Assembly: GCA_002414905.1 (NCBI GenBank)
Contig: DIAY01000144.1
Location: 1 to 7,667, forward strand
From: Holophagales bacterium UBA5066
GTDB lineage: Bacteria > Acidobacteriota > Thermoanaerobaculia > UBA5066
DNA: 7,667 nucleotides
Direction of reading: 5' to 3'
Of this stretch, positions 1 through 7,314 are shown one piece after another. Both the position numbers and the translations under genes were made by a program. Under the pieces are notes generated by a model. It saw nothing but the letters and a program-made list of their open reading frames with translations, was not told where the DNA came from and did no database searches. Each line of letters begins with the position of its first letter. Position 1 is the stretch's first letter.

Positions 1-1
1 C

Positions 2-829
2 GCGAACTTCTTCTCCCAGCGGCTGGGCTGGGACGCCTGTTTCCGCGTGATTCCGCAGACGATCCCGACTCTGGCGGAGGTCGGGCTGCCGGAGTCGGCC
101 TGGGAGCTCGCGCGCTATTCCCAGGGGCTCGTCCTGGTCACCGGTCCGGCGGGGTGCGGGAAGTCGACGACGCTCGCCGCCCTCCTGAACCTCGTGAACG
201 AGACGCGGCAGGGGCACATCATCACCGTCGAGGACCCGGTCGAGTTCGTCCACGCGAACAAGGAGTGCCTCGTCAACCAGCGGCAGGTGCCGCACCACAC
301 CGCCTCGTTCGCGCGCGCGCTGAAGGCCGCCCTGCGCGAGGACCCGGACGTCATTCTCGTCGGCGAGATGCGCGACACGGAAACGATGTCGCTTGCCATC
401 TCCGCCTCGGAAACCGGGCACCTCGTCTTCGGAACTCTCTCGACGACGAACGCCCCCGCCACCGTCGACCGGATCATCAACGCATTCCCCGCAGGACAGC
501 AGGCGCAGATCCGGACGATGGTCTCCGAGTCGCTCAAGGCGGTCGTCTCGCAGACGCTCCTGCCGAGGCGGGGTGGCATCGGCCGGATCGCGGCGTTCGA
601 GATCCTCCGCGGCACGCAGGCCGTCGGGTCGCTGATCCGCGAGTCGAAGACCTTTCAGCTGCCGGGGGTCCTCCAGACCGGGCAGCTCTCCGGGATGAAC
701 ACGATGGACCAGGCGCTCCTCAAGCTCGCGGAGGAACGAAAGGTCGACGCGGAGGCCGCGATGGACCGGGCGCTGAAGAAGGAACCGTTCGAGAAGCTCG
801 TCGCCGAAGACAGGCTGGCGCTGGCATGA
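2..829 (+). CDS. PilT-family type IV pilus ATPase paralog, 5' partial, degenerate His box
   Basis: This is the C-terminal 275 residues of a PilT/PilU-type hexameric ATPase, the cytoplasmic motor that depolymerises type IV pili. The frame is open to the window edge and the first visible residues (NFFSQRLGWDACFRVIPQTI) match the middle of PilT, so the GTG at 47 is an internal valine and the true start lies outside the window. Visible motifs, numbered from the first full codon, are: Walker A GPAGCGKST (48-56), Asp box TVEDPVEFVH (~75-84), Walker B VILVGEMRD (~117-125), and a His-box region reading GTLSTTNA (~144-151), followed by an LIRE-type motif and QTGQLSGMNTMDQ. Two deviations stand out. 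The invariant His-box histidine is a serine (codon 440-442), and Walker A has A and C where PilT usually has T and S. Catalytic Glu and Walker A Lys are kept, so nucleotide binding is plausible. It overlaps the next gene by ATGA, implying co-translation. It may be a PilU-like accessory motor; PilT family membership is certain, the exact role is not. Confidence 0.93.
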   Translation, partial: ANFFSQRLGWDACFRVIPQTIPTLAEVGLPESAWELARYSQGLVLVTGPAGCGKSTTLAALLNLVNETRQGHIITVEDPVEFVHANKECLVNQRQVPHHTASFARALKAALREDPDVILVGEMRDTETMSLAISASETGHLVFGTLSTTNAPATVDRIINAFPAGQQAQIRTMVSESLKAVVSQTLLPRRGGIGRIAAFEILRGTQAVGSLIRESKTFQLPGVLQTGQLSGMNTMDQALLKLAEERKVDAEAAMDRALKKEPFEKLVAEDRLALA

Positions 830-1929
830 GCGCGCCCGACGCGGGGGGCCCGAGCGCCCGTATCGACTCTCTCCTGAGGGTCGTCCTCGAGAAGAAGGCC
901 TCCGACCTCCACCTCGCCTGTGGCTCGCCGCCGATGATCCGCGTCGACGGGGACATCCAGAGGATGAAGTGGCGCGCCGTCCACGAGGACGACTTCGAGA
1001 ACCTGATGAAACCCATCACCCCGACGGCCGTCTGGGACGAGTGGGCCAAGAGCGGCGACGGCGACTTCGCCTACGCGATGGGCGACAAGGCCCGCTTCCG
1101 CGTGAACCTCTTCCGCCAGGAGCACGGACCCGCCGCCGTGCTCCGGATGATCCCGCCGCGGGTCCTCACCATCGAGGACCTCGGGCTCCCCGAGCAGGTC
1201 GCCGCCGTCGGCAGAACGCTCCGTGGCCTCGTCCTCGTCACCGGTCCGACCGGCTCGGGCAAGTCCACGACCCTGGCCGCGCTCATCGACCGGATCAACC
1301 AGACGAAGTCGTACCACATCGTCACGATCGAGGACCCGGTGGAGTTCGTCCACGTCTCGAAGACCTCGATCATGACCCACCGCGAGCTCGGACCCGACAC
1401 GCCGACCTTCACGGCCGCGCTGAAGGCCGCCCTTCGGGAAGATCCCGACGCGATCCTCGTCGGCGAGCTGCGGGACCTGGAAACGATGCGCATGGCCCTG
1501 CACGCGGCAGAGACCGGCCTTCTCGTCTTCGGCACGCTCCACACGAACTCCGCCTCCAAGGCGGTCGACCGGCTCATCGACGGCTTTCCGTCCGACGAGC
1601 AGGAGCAGGTGCGGGTCGTCCTCTCGGAGGTCCTCAAGGCGGTCGTCGCCCAGCTCCTCCTGCGAAAGAAGGGAGGAGGGCGCGTTCCTGCGTTCGAGGT
1701 GCTGCGTGGCTCGGCGGCGCTGGCGAACGCCATCCGGGAAGGGAAGACGTCGACGATCGCTTCTCTGATGCAGACCGGCCGGTCCCACGGGATGGTCAGC
1801 ATGGACCAGTACCTGGCCGAGCTGGTCGTGCAGGACCTCGTCGAAGCGGACGAAGCCTCCGAGAAGGCGGCCGACAAGGAGTACTTCCGGTCGCTCGTCG
1901 AGAAGCGGCGGGCCGGCGAGATCCAGTAG
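826..1929 (+). CDS. pilT: Twitching motility/type IV pilus retraction ATPase PilT
   Basis: A full-length PilT of 367 residues, close to the family norm of about 345-380. PilT forms a cytoplasmic hexamer at the base of the pilus and uses ATP to extract pilin subunits back into the inner membrane, driving retraction and twitching. The N-terminal PAS-like domain begins with the hallmark SDLHL (26-30) and PPMIRVDGDI. The RecA-like domain carries Walker A GPTGSGKST (140-148), Asp box TIEDPVEFVH (167-176), Walker B AILVGELRD (209-217, Glu214) and an intact His box GTLHTNSA with His239. The C-terminal AIRE-type motif (NAIREGK, ~301-307) and QTGRSHGMVSMDQ follow. The ATG at 826 overlaps the upstream paralog's TGA, and there is no strong Shine-Dalgarno, so translation is probably coupled. 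Compared with the upstream paralog, this copy has all canonical catalytic residues and is the better candidate for the working retraction motor. It ends 25 bases before the convergent histidine kinase gene. Confidence 0.95.
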   Translation: MSAPDAGGPSARIDSLLRVVLEKKASDLHLACGSPPMIRVDGDIQRMKWRAVHEDDFENLMKPITPTAVWDEWAKSGDGDFAYAMGDKARFRVNLFRQEHGPAAVLRMIPPRVLTIEDLGLPEQVAAVGRTLRGLVLVTGPTGSGKSTTLAALIDRINQTKSYHIVTIEDPVEFVHVSKTSIMTHRELGPDTPTFTAALKAALREDPDAILVGELRDLETMRMALHAAETGLLVFGTLHTNSASKAVDRLIDGFPSDEQEQVRVVLSEVLKAVVAQLLLRKKGGGRVPAFEVLRGSAALANAIREGKTSTIASLMQTGRSHGMVSMDQYLAELVVQDLVEADEASEKAADKEYFRSLVEKRRAGEIQ

Positions 1930-1954
1930 GCCGTCCCGGCACCGGGCGTTCTTC

Positions 1955-3760
1955 TCAGCGCCGGGAGAGGGAGCCCGGAGGGAACGAGATCCGGAACGAG
2001 GCGCCGCCAAGGGCTTCGGAGCGGCCCGCGCTGACGTCTGCCCCGTGGAGAGAGGCGATCTTCGCGACGAGCGAGAGCCCCAGACCGGTGCCGTCGGCCT
2101 TCGTAGACGAGAACGGGACGAAGAGCTTCGCCACGGCCTCCGGGGCGACTCCGGGGCCACTGTCCTCGACGGCAAGCAGGAAGCCTCCGTCCGGTGTTCC
2201 GTCCCCCCGGACGAGGACCCGGCCGCCTTCCTCCGCCGCCTCGGCGGCGTTTCGGACGAGGTTCACGAGGGCACGACGCAGGAGGGCCGCATCGGCCTCC
2301 ATCGTCGGCAGTGCTCCGTCGACCAGGAACGACACCGCCGGATTCGTGGCGCGCCCCTCCGCGACGACCTCGTCGACGAGCGCCGCGACGTCGACCGTCG
2401 TCCTCTGCACCCGCTCGGGCCGCGCGAAGAGCAGGAAGTCTCCCGTGACGCGGGCGACGTGCTCCGCTTCCGCCCTTATGCGGCCGAGGTGCCGCTGGCG
2501 CGATTCCGGGTCGTCCGTCGTCCCCGCGAGACGCGCGTATCCGAGGATGGCCGCGGTGGCGTTGCGGAACTCGTGGGCGATGCCGGCAGACATCTCTCCG
2601 AGAGACGCCAATTCCCGCCGGAACGACAGCTCCCGCTCCAGCCTCTTCACGGCCGTCCTGTCTTCCAGGAACACCAGCGCTCCCAGGAGGGCGCCGGCCG
2701 CGTCGACGACCGGTACGGCCGTCACCGCGAGCTGCCGCGCCGAGGTCGCGTCCCCGCGCATCGCCTCACGACCGAGGGTCGGCTCTCCGGTGAGGGCCCG
2801 GGCCAGGGCGTCCGCGACCGGAGGCCACTCCCCGAGCGACACCGCTGCCGGCAGGCCGCGCGGAGAATCGGGCAACCCGAGGAGCTCGAGGGCCGCCGGA
2901 TTCGCTTCGGCGAGACGGCCCGACGCCTCGACGACGAGGAGCCCACCCGGATGGGACCTCACGAGCGTCTGCGAGGTGACCGCGAGGGCGTCGGCACGGG
3001 CCTCCGCGATCCGGCGCATCTCCTCCAGCTCACCAGTCCGGCGCCGGAGCTCTTCGACGGTGCGGCGGAAGGTGGCCAGCGCGGCCCGCGGGCCCTCCGG
3101 GCTCGACTCCTCGCCGACGAGGCCTTCGGCTCCGCGGGCCGTCTCGGTGAGGACCTCGAGAGGATCGAGCAGCCGTTTCAGGAGCGGTGCGACGAGAAGC
3201 GCCAGGAGGACGGCCCCGGCCGGGATCGCGACGGTGAAGACGGTCATCATCCGCTCGGCCGCGGCGACGGACGAGGCGTCGTAGAGGACTCTCACGACTC
3301 GGGTACCCCCGTCGACGCGGATCGCCGCCGCCAGGGCCGGAGTCTCCCCGATCCGCGTTCGGGTGAGGAGCGGTAAGGCTGCCGAAGGGATCTCTTCCGG
3401 CTCCAGCCGGACCGGCGCAAGGGGGGCGGCCGGAAGAAAGCCGGCCTGTGACAGCAGAGTCCCGCTCGCGTCGAAGACGGCGGCCTGGAGCGCCCCCTGG
3501 CCGCGCAGGAGGCTCGCGACGCGGGGGTCGGCGCCGAGCGCCCGTGGAGCTCCCACCGTGTCCGCCCTCAGCTCGGCCATCGAGCGGATCTCGGCCTCCA
3601 TGCGCAGCGCGTTCTGACGAAGAGCCCAGGTCGTCGCGGAACGGATACCGAGAAGCGAGGCGCCCGCGAGGAAGAGGACGAAGACGAGACCTCCGACGAC
3701 GAAGCGCCGCACCTCGAGGATCCAGCCCTGAACGGGAAGGCGGGAGGCATCGTGGGTCAC
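1955..3760 (-). CDS. Membrane-bound PAS sensor histidine kinase (NtrB-like)
   Basis: A 601-residue sensor kinase of a two-component system that should autophosphorylate on a histidine and pass phosphate to a response regulator not seen in this window. Order of parts: TM1 (~20-40), an extracytoplasmic sensor of ~130 residues (~43-170) with a Cache-like stretch (AAVFDASGTLLSQAGF), TM2 (~171-192), a charged HAMP-like/coiled linker (~195-260), a PAS domain (~262-370, GLLVVEASGRLAEANPAA), then HisKA with phosphoacceptor His396 in AGIAHEFRN. The HATPase_c domain has an N box (LVNLVRNAAEAAEEGG, ~498-513), G1 DSGPGV (533-538), F box LFVPFSSTK (546-554) and G2 GTGLGLSL (557-564), all intact. The H box reads HEFRNAT, without the usual proline after the Asn. 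The GTG start at 3760 is chosen because it overlaps the prepilin peptidase stop as GTGA and has a strong Shine-Dalgarno 8 nt upstream. It has two membrane helices rather than the six of PilS, so its place in the pilus operon does not make it PilS. The signal is unknown. Confidence 0.9.
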   Translation of the reverse strand: MTHDASRLPVQGWILEVRRFVVGGLVFVLFLAGASLLGIRSATTWALRQNALRMEAEIRSMAELRADTVGAPRALGADPRVASLLRGQGALQAAVFDASGTLLSQAGFLPAAPLAPVRLEPEEIPSAALPLLTRTRIGETPALAAAIRVDGGTRVVRVLYDASSVAAAERMMTVFTVAIPAGAVLLALLVAPLLKRLLDPLEVLTETARGAEGLVGEESSPEGPRAALATFRRTVEELRRRTGELEEMRRIAEARADALAVTSQTLVRSHPGGLLVVEASGRLAEANPAALELLGLPDSPRGLPAAVSLGEWPPVADALARALTGEPTLGREAMRGDATSARQLAVTAVPVVDAAGALLGALVFLEDRTAVKRLERELSFRRELASLGEMSAGIAHEFRNATAAILGYARLAGTTDDPESRQRHLGRIRAEAEHVARVTGDFLLFARPERVQRTTVDVAALVDEVVAEGRATNPAVSFLVDGALPTMEADAALLRRALVNLVRNAAEAAEEGGRVLVRGDGTPDGGFLLAVEDSGPGVAPEAVAKLFVPFSSTKADGTGLGLSLVAKIASLHGADVSAGRSEALGGASFRISFPPGSLSRR

Positions 3761-4932
3761 GGCAGCAGCTCCCTCCCCGGGAACGGGAGGCCGCCCGAGA
3801 GAAGGTCGAGGGCCAGTCCACCCCATTGCCAGACGACGACCGACGCCGCGGCGAGGAACACTCCGAACGGGACGTCGACTCGTGAGAGGAGGACCAGGAG
3901 CCCGCCGGCGACCCCCTCTCCTCGTGCCGCCAGGACTCGGAAAAACTCTCCGGTTTCGTCCTCGACCGCGAGCCGTCCGAAAGAGGACGTCCTTCCGCTC
4001 GCGGCCCTGCGCAGCGCCAGCCGGGCGAACGCGGCGACCGGGCGGGCCACCGGGCCGGCCGGCGAGAGCGTCTCTCCACGTGATGGAGCACCGGGGATTT
4101 CTCTCCACCGCGGCCCGGACTCCACGATCCTGCCGTCGGGATCGACGAACAAGCCGCCGCGGCGGGCCTCGTCCCTGGCCTTCTCCGGCGACGAACGCGC
4201 CCGGCCGAAAGCGGCCCGCCACGAGAGGTTCCGCAGGAGCGCAGGGAGACCCGCGATGACGGTCCCGGCCAACGAGGCCCCGAACAGTGTGAGGAGGACG
4301 CCGCCTGGGCCGACGAAGGCGCCGATCATGGCGATCATCTTCACGTCCCCCATCCCCATCCCTTCCGCACCGCGTACGAGGCGGTAGGCGGCGCCGACAC
4401 CCCACACGAGCATCGCCCCGAAGGCCGCACCCGCGAGGGCTGGAACGACATGGCTCGCGAGGGCCGCGGGCCCGTGGACCCGCACGGCGGCAACGTCCCG
4501 CCAGAGCGCGAGGAGGAGACCGAGCCCGAGGACGCCGAGGGTGACTTCGTCCGGCAGGACGCGCGCGTCGAGGTCCGTCGCGGCCAGGATCACGGCGGCT
4601 GTCGCGAGGATCGCACCGGAAAGCGCCACCGGTCCAAAGCCGTGGAGAACGGCGGCCGAAACGAAGAGGGTCCCGACGATCGCTTCGACGAGCGGATACC
4701 GGGATGAGATCGGGGTCCGGCAGGAACGACAGCGTCCGCGCAGGAGAATCCACGAGAGGACGGGGATGTTGTCCCAGGCGGCGATCGGCTCGCGACACCC
4801 GGGACACCGCGAACGCGGGGAAACGACGGACTCGCCTTTCGGCAAGCGATGGATACAGACGTTCGCGAACGATCCGAGGATCGCGCCGAGCGCGAAGACG
4901 AACGGAAGGACGAGGACGTCTTCCGGCCTCAA
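3757..4932 (-). CDS. pilD: Type IV prepilin peptidase (leader peptidase/N-methyltransferase), with C-terminal insertion
   Basis: An inner-membrane aspartyl protease that cleaves the leader of prepilins (and pseudopilins) and usually N-methylates the new N-terminal residue; it is 391 residues long. Evidence in order: TM1 with GAILGSFANVCIHRLP (~16-31); the cytoplasmic zinc/methyltransferase domain with CPGC (43-46) and CRSC (68-71) around IAAWDNIPVLSW; TM helices from ~82; catalytic aspartates in ATDLDARVLPDE (Asp120 region); and the second site GMGMGDVK (191-198, Asp196). The last helix region is VPFGVFLAAASVVVWQWGG (~354-372). Family members are usually ~250-290 residues. The excess here is a polar, Arg/Gly-rich stretch at ~238-350 between the penultimate and last helices, containing LFVDPDGRIV and LAVEDETGEFF. 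The TTG start at 4932 is inferred: it overlaps the upstream stop as TTGA, has GGAGGG 8 nt upstream, and puts the LGSFANVC motif at the normal distance from the N terminus. Its neighbours are a YfhO-type protein upstream and a sensor kinase downstream. Confidence 0.92.
   Translation of the reverse strand: MRPEDVLVLPFVFALGAILGSFANVCIHRLPKGESVVSPRSRCPGCREPIAAWDNIPVLSWILLRGRCRSCRTPISSRYPLVEAIVGTLFVSAAVLHGFGPVALSGAILATAAVILAATDLDARVLPDEVTLGVLGLGLLLALWRDVAAVRVHGPAALASHVVPALAGAAFGAMLVWGVGAAYRLVRGAEGMGMGDVKMIAMIGAFVGPGGVLLTLFGASLAGTVIAGLPALLRNLSWRAAFGRARSSPEKARDEARRGGLFVDPDGRIVESGPRWREIPGAPSRGETLSPAGPVARPVAAFARLALRRAASGRTSSFGRLAVEDETGEFFRVLAARGEGVAGGLLVLLSRVDVPFGVFLAAASVVVWQWGGLALDLLSGGLPFPGRELLP
3769..3778 (-). 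promoter_or_regulatory. Ribosome binding site deciding the GTG start of the histidine kinase
   Basis: GGGGAGGGAG lies inside the 3' end of the prepilin peptidase gene, 8 nt before the GTG at 3760. The spacing is the same as at the preceding junction. It supports GTG with the GTGA overlap as the kinase start, placing TM1 ~20 residues in. Confidence 0.75.
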
Positions 4933-7301
4933 TGCCGACGCCCTCCGGGAGGCCCCGCGAGCGCCAGGGCGAGGATGCCGAGAAGGCCGGCGGCCGAGAG
5001 TCCGAGACCGATCCGGAAGGAGATGGGTCGATAGGCGATCTCGACCCGGTGCTCGCCTGGCGGCACGAGCAGGGCGAGCAGTGCAATCTGGGCCCGAAGA
5101 ACCGGTACCGGCACGTCGTCGACACGTGCGACCCAGCCCGGGTCCCACGTCCGCGTCAGAACGAGGAGGGATTCGGCAGAGGCTGACGTCGCCAGCACGG
5201 TTTCTTCGGGTCCGTCGGAGAGGACCCGGGCGACGACCCAACTCCCGGGAGGGCGGGGCGGGGGCAGGCGCGTTCCTTCCGGAAGGGTCGCTATGAGTGC
5301 GGTCCGGCCGGGATCGAAGCCGGGCGTCCTCAGGGCTTCGAACGCCTCGTCATCCGTTGCGACACGGCTTTCGGGAGGGAGGAAGGCCCGCCCGAAAGCC
5401 CCCGTGACCTCGTATCGGCGGAGGCCCTCGGCCGCTCCCGTCTGCCGGAATCCGCGCGCTTCGACGGGGTACGGGGTGAGGACCTGCCGCACGTTCAGGA
5501 GCGCGAGGATTCGAGCCGCATCCCCCCCGGCCAGGGCCGCACCGACGAGACGGTCCGAACGGGGATCGCCAATCGGCGAGGCCGAGCTGACGCTCGCGAT
5601 ACCGTGGAAGAGGTTCGTGTAGCCGGCGAGCGCGGTGGCGGCGCGCCTCACCGTTCCCTCTCCCCAGGCCGCGCCCCGCGCGAACTTCCACCGCAGGGCG
5701 AGAGTCCTGTCGTACCCGGCCGGCGCGAAGACGCGTCCGGCTTCCGGACCCGTCGCCCGGCCTGCGAGGACACGGGAAGAAGCAGAGACCGCCGAAGCCG
5801 GAACCGAGGCCAGAGCTTCGCCCGCGAGCCAGGGCAGAGGGACGAGCGCAAGACCGGCGACGAACGCCGCGGCGCCGCGTGCGAACTCGAGCGAGCGGCC
5901 CCTGGCGGTCGCGATGGCGATGATGCCGAGCAGGGCCGCAACGGCGCCGGCCAGGGTCCGGCCAGGGTCGCGTGAGGCCCGGACCTCGGACAGGAACCAG
6001 GCCAGGGCTGCGGGAAGGAGGAGCACCACGAAGCCACCCAGCAGCACACCGAGGGCGAGCCTTCTCCGAGCCGAAGCCTCCCGCGCCTCCGCGCCGTCCG
6101 CATCTCCCGTCTCCTGCAAGTCCCCTTGCCGGAAGCGACCCCAGAGCCACCCGTCGAGTCCCGCGCCGGCCGCGAGTGCAAAAACCAGGTGAGGAAGGAT
6201 GAACCATCTGGCCGGATAGCGGACCCCGCGAAGGATTCCGGTGTCGAAGAGTACGGGGGCCAGAAGGCCCGACGCCCCCAGCGAAAGGAGAACTCCGGTT
6301 CCCGCGAGGAGCGCCAGGCCCGCGAGGAGACGACGACGCCCGGGCAGCCCGGCACCCGCGCCTGCAACCAGCAGGAGCGGGAGCGGGCCCAAAGCGAGCG
6401 TGACGAGATATCCACCGCGATCCGGCGACGCCGTGCGCGTCGCTTCCGGGAGGGGCGCCGCCACGAGATCGGCGAGATCCGATGGCCCCACCGCCCGCGC
6501 GACCGCCTCTTCCCGGGTCGTCCTGGCCCGGCGCCCGGAGCTCTGCAGCAAAAAGCCGAACGGCACCAGCGCCGTGCCGGCGAGGGCGAGACCCATCAGG
6601 ACCGCGAGGGCGGCCCGCGGCGCGACCCGCCCCGCGCCCAGTTTCGCGACCGGGGGCTCGCCTTCGGCTCCGGCGAAGAGAGCAAGGCCGATTGCCGCCG
6701 CGGTCCCGACCGCGGCGATCGCCGGCTCGCCCGCAAGGAACGCTGCCGTAACCGAGACCGCGAAGCCGGCCCCGCGGGAACGGCCCGTGACGATTCGCCG
6801 CGCCCCGGCGAAGAGCCAGGGCAACCAGGCCGCCGTACAGGCGTTGTTGTAGACGGGGACGAGGGAAAGAAACGCTCCTCCACCGGCATAGAGGCCGCCC
6901 GCGAGCAGGGCTGCGGTGCGCGAGCCTCCCAAGCCCCACAGCCAGTAGGCCATGCCAGCGGCCGCGAGGACGAGGTGGAGGGCAACGCCGACGAGGGCGC
7001 CCTTTCTCCAGCCGAGGAGAAACGGCAGATCACCCGGGTAGACGGCTCCGGTCTGGAGTTGTGCCAGCCACGGTTCCCCTCCCCCGGAAAGCGGATTCCA
7101 GAGAGGGACCTCGTGGTTCGCCCATCGCTCCGCGGTATAGGCCTTCATGGGCCAGAAGAAGTCGGGGAGATCTCCCCGCGCCGGAACGCCTCCGGAAGCG
7201 AGCGCCGGTCCGAGGAGGGCGGCGGCGAGGAAGAGCCCGACGGCGGCGCCCCGGAGGGCGACGGAGCGGGCGGCTTTTTCTCCCTGCGGGTCGACGGCCA
7301 T
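4929..7301 (-). CDS. YfhO-family multi-spanning membrane protein, probable GT-C glycosyltransferase
   Basis: A 790-residue polytopic inner-membrane protein of the YfhO type, a GT-C superfamily fold. Known YfhO proteins of Gram-positives glycosylate lipoteichoic acid from a lipid-linked sugar; the substrate here is unknown. The pattern is diagnostic: TM1 (~17-36), then a first extracytoplasmic loop with acidic GDLPDFF (43-49) and the conserved-looking EVPLWNPLSGGGEPWLAQLQ (64-83). About a dozen hydrophobic helices follow to ~505. A soluble C-terminal part (~508-763) contains GYTNLFHG, LLNVRQVLTP (~601-610), RYEVTGAFGRAFLP (~629-642) and LTRTWDPGWVARVDDVPV (~715-732), and a last helix closes the protein (~764-783). 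The ATG at 7301 is the only start codon in frame between the rRNA terminator and TM1. There is no Shine-Dalgarno before it, but TACAAT lies 7-12 bases upstream. Its stop overlaps the prepilin peptidase start (TTGA), so it heads a three-gene operon. Family assignment is firm; glycosyl transfer and a pilin target are inference. Confidence 0.85.
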   Translation of the reverse strand: MAVDPQGEKAARSVALRGAAVGLFLAAALLGPALASGGVPARGDLPDFFWPMKAYTAERWANHEVPLWNPLSGGGEPWLAQLQTGAVYPGDLPFLLGWRKGALVGVALHLVLAAAGMAYWLWGLGGSRTAALLAGGLYAGGGAFLSLVPVYNNACTAAWLPWLFAGARRIVTGRSRGAGFAVSVTAAFLAGEPAIAAVGTAAAIGLALFAGAEGEPPVAKLGAGRVAPRAALAVLMGLALAGTALVPFGFLLQSSGRRARTTREEAVARAVGPSDLADLVAAPLPEATRTASPDRGGYLVTLALGPLPLLLVAGAGAGLPGRRRLLAGLALLAGTGVLLSLGASGLLAPVLFDTGILRGVRYPARWFILPHLVFALAAGAGLDGWLWGRFRQGDLQETGDADGAEAREASARRRLALGVLLGGFVVLLLPAALAWFLSEVRASRDPGRTLAGAVAALLGIIAIATARGRSLEFARGAAAFVAGLALVPLPWLAGEALASVPASAVSASSRVLAGRATGPEAGRVFAPAGYDRTLALRWKFARGAAWGEGTVRRAATALAGYTNLFHGIASVSSASPIGDPRSDRLVGAALAGGDAARILALLNVRQVLTPYPVEARGFRQTGAAEGLRRYEVTGAFGRAFLPPESRVATDDEAFEALRTPGFDPGRTALIATLPEGTRLPPPRPPGSWVVARVLSDGPEETVLATSASAESLLVLTRTWDPGWVARVDDVPVPVLRAQIALLALLVPPGEHRVEIAYRPISFRIGLGLSAAGLLGILALALAGPPGGRRH
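4941..4946 (-). promoter_or_regulatory. Ribosome binding site deciding the TTG start of the prepilin peptidase
   Basis: GGAGGG lies inside the last codons of the YfhO-type gene, 8 nt before the TTG at 4932. With the TTGA stop/start overlap it supports this rare start codon over any upstream alternative. Confidence 0.75.
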
Positions 7302-7308
7302 CCCGGCG

Positions 7309-7314
7309 ATTGTA
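7309..7314 (-). promoter_or_regulatory. Candidate -10 element (TACAAT) for a possibly leaderless YfhO-type mRNA
   Basis: TACAAT differs from the bacterial -10 consensus TATAAT at one base and lies in the only short gap between the rRNA terminator and the YfhO-type ATG at 7301. A start about 7 nt downstream would fall at or next to the ATG, which fits the absence of a Shine-Dalgarno. No TTGACA-like -35 is seen at 17-18 nt spacing (the bases are GC-rich), so the call is tentative. Confidence 0.35.

Noticed and set aside
47..829. Treating the GTG at 47 as the start of the first ATPase gene
   Set aside because: Codons 2-46 in the same frame already match the middle of PilT, so the gene continues upstream past the window edge.
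1935..1965. Bidirectional intrinsic terminator between pilT and the kinase
   Set aside because: The inverted repeat is only 6 bp with a 19-nt loop and no T run on either strand.
655..2175. A 506-codon open frame on the - strand opposite both pilT genes
   Set aside because: Its product is Arg/Asp/Gly-rich with no domain, and it lies wholly across genes with strong motif support; long antisense frames are expected at this GC content.
969..3284. A 771-codon + strand frame spanning the pilT 3' part and the kinase
   Set aside because: It crosses two well-supported genes on opposite strands and is Arg/Pro-rich without motifs.
3761..5125. N-terminal extension of the kinase frame up to 5125
   Set aside because: The extension is out of frame with the clear prepilin peptidase and is Arg/Pro-rich; the GTG at 3760 has a Shine-Dalgarno and GTGA overlap, and gives a normal N terminus before TM1.
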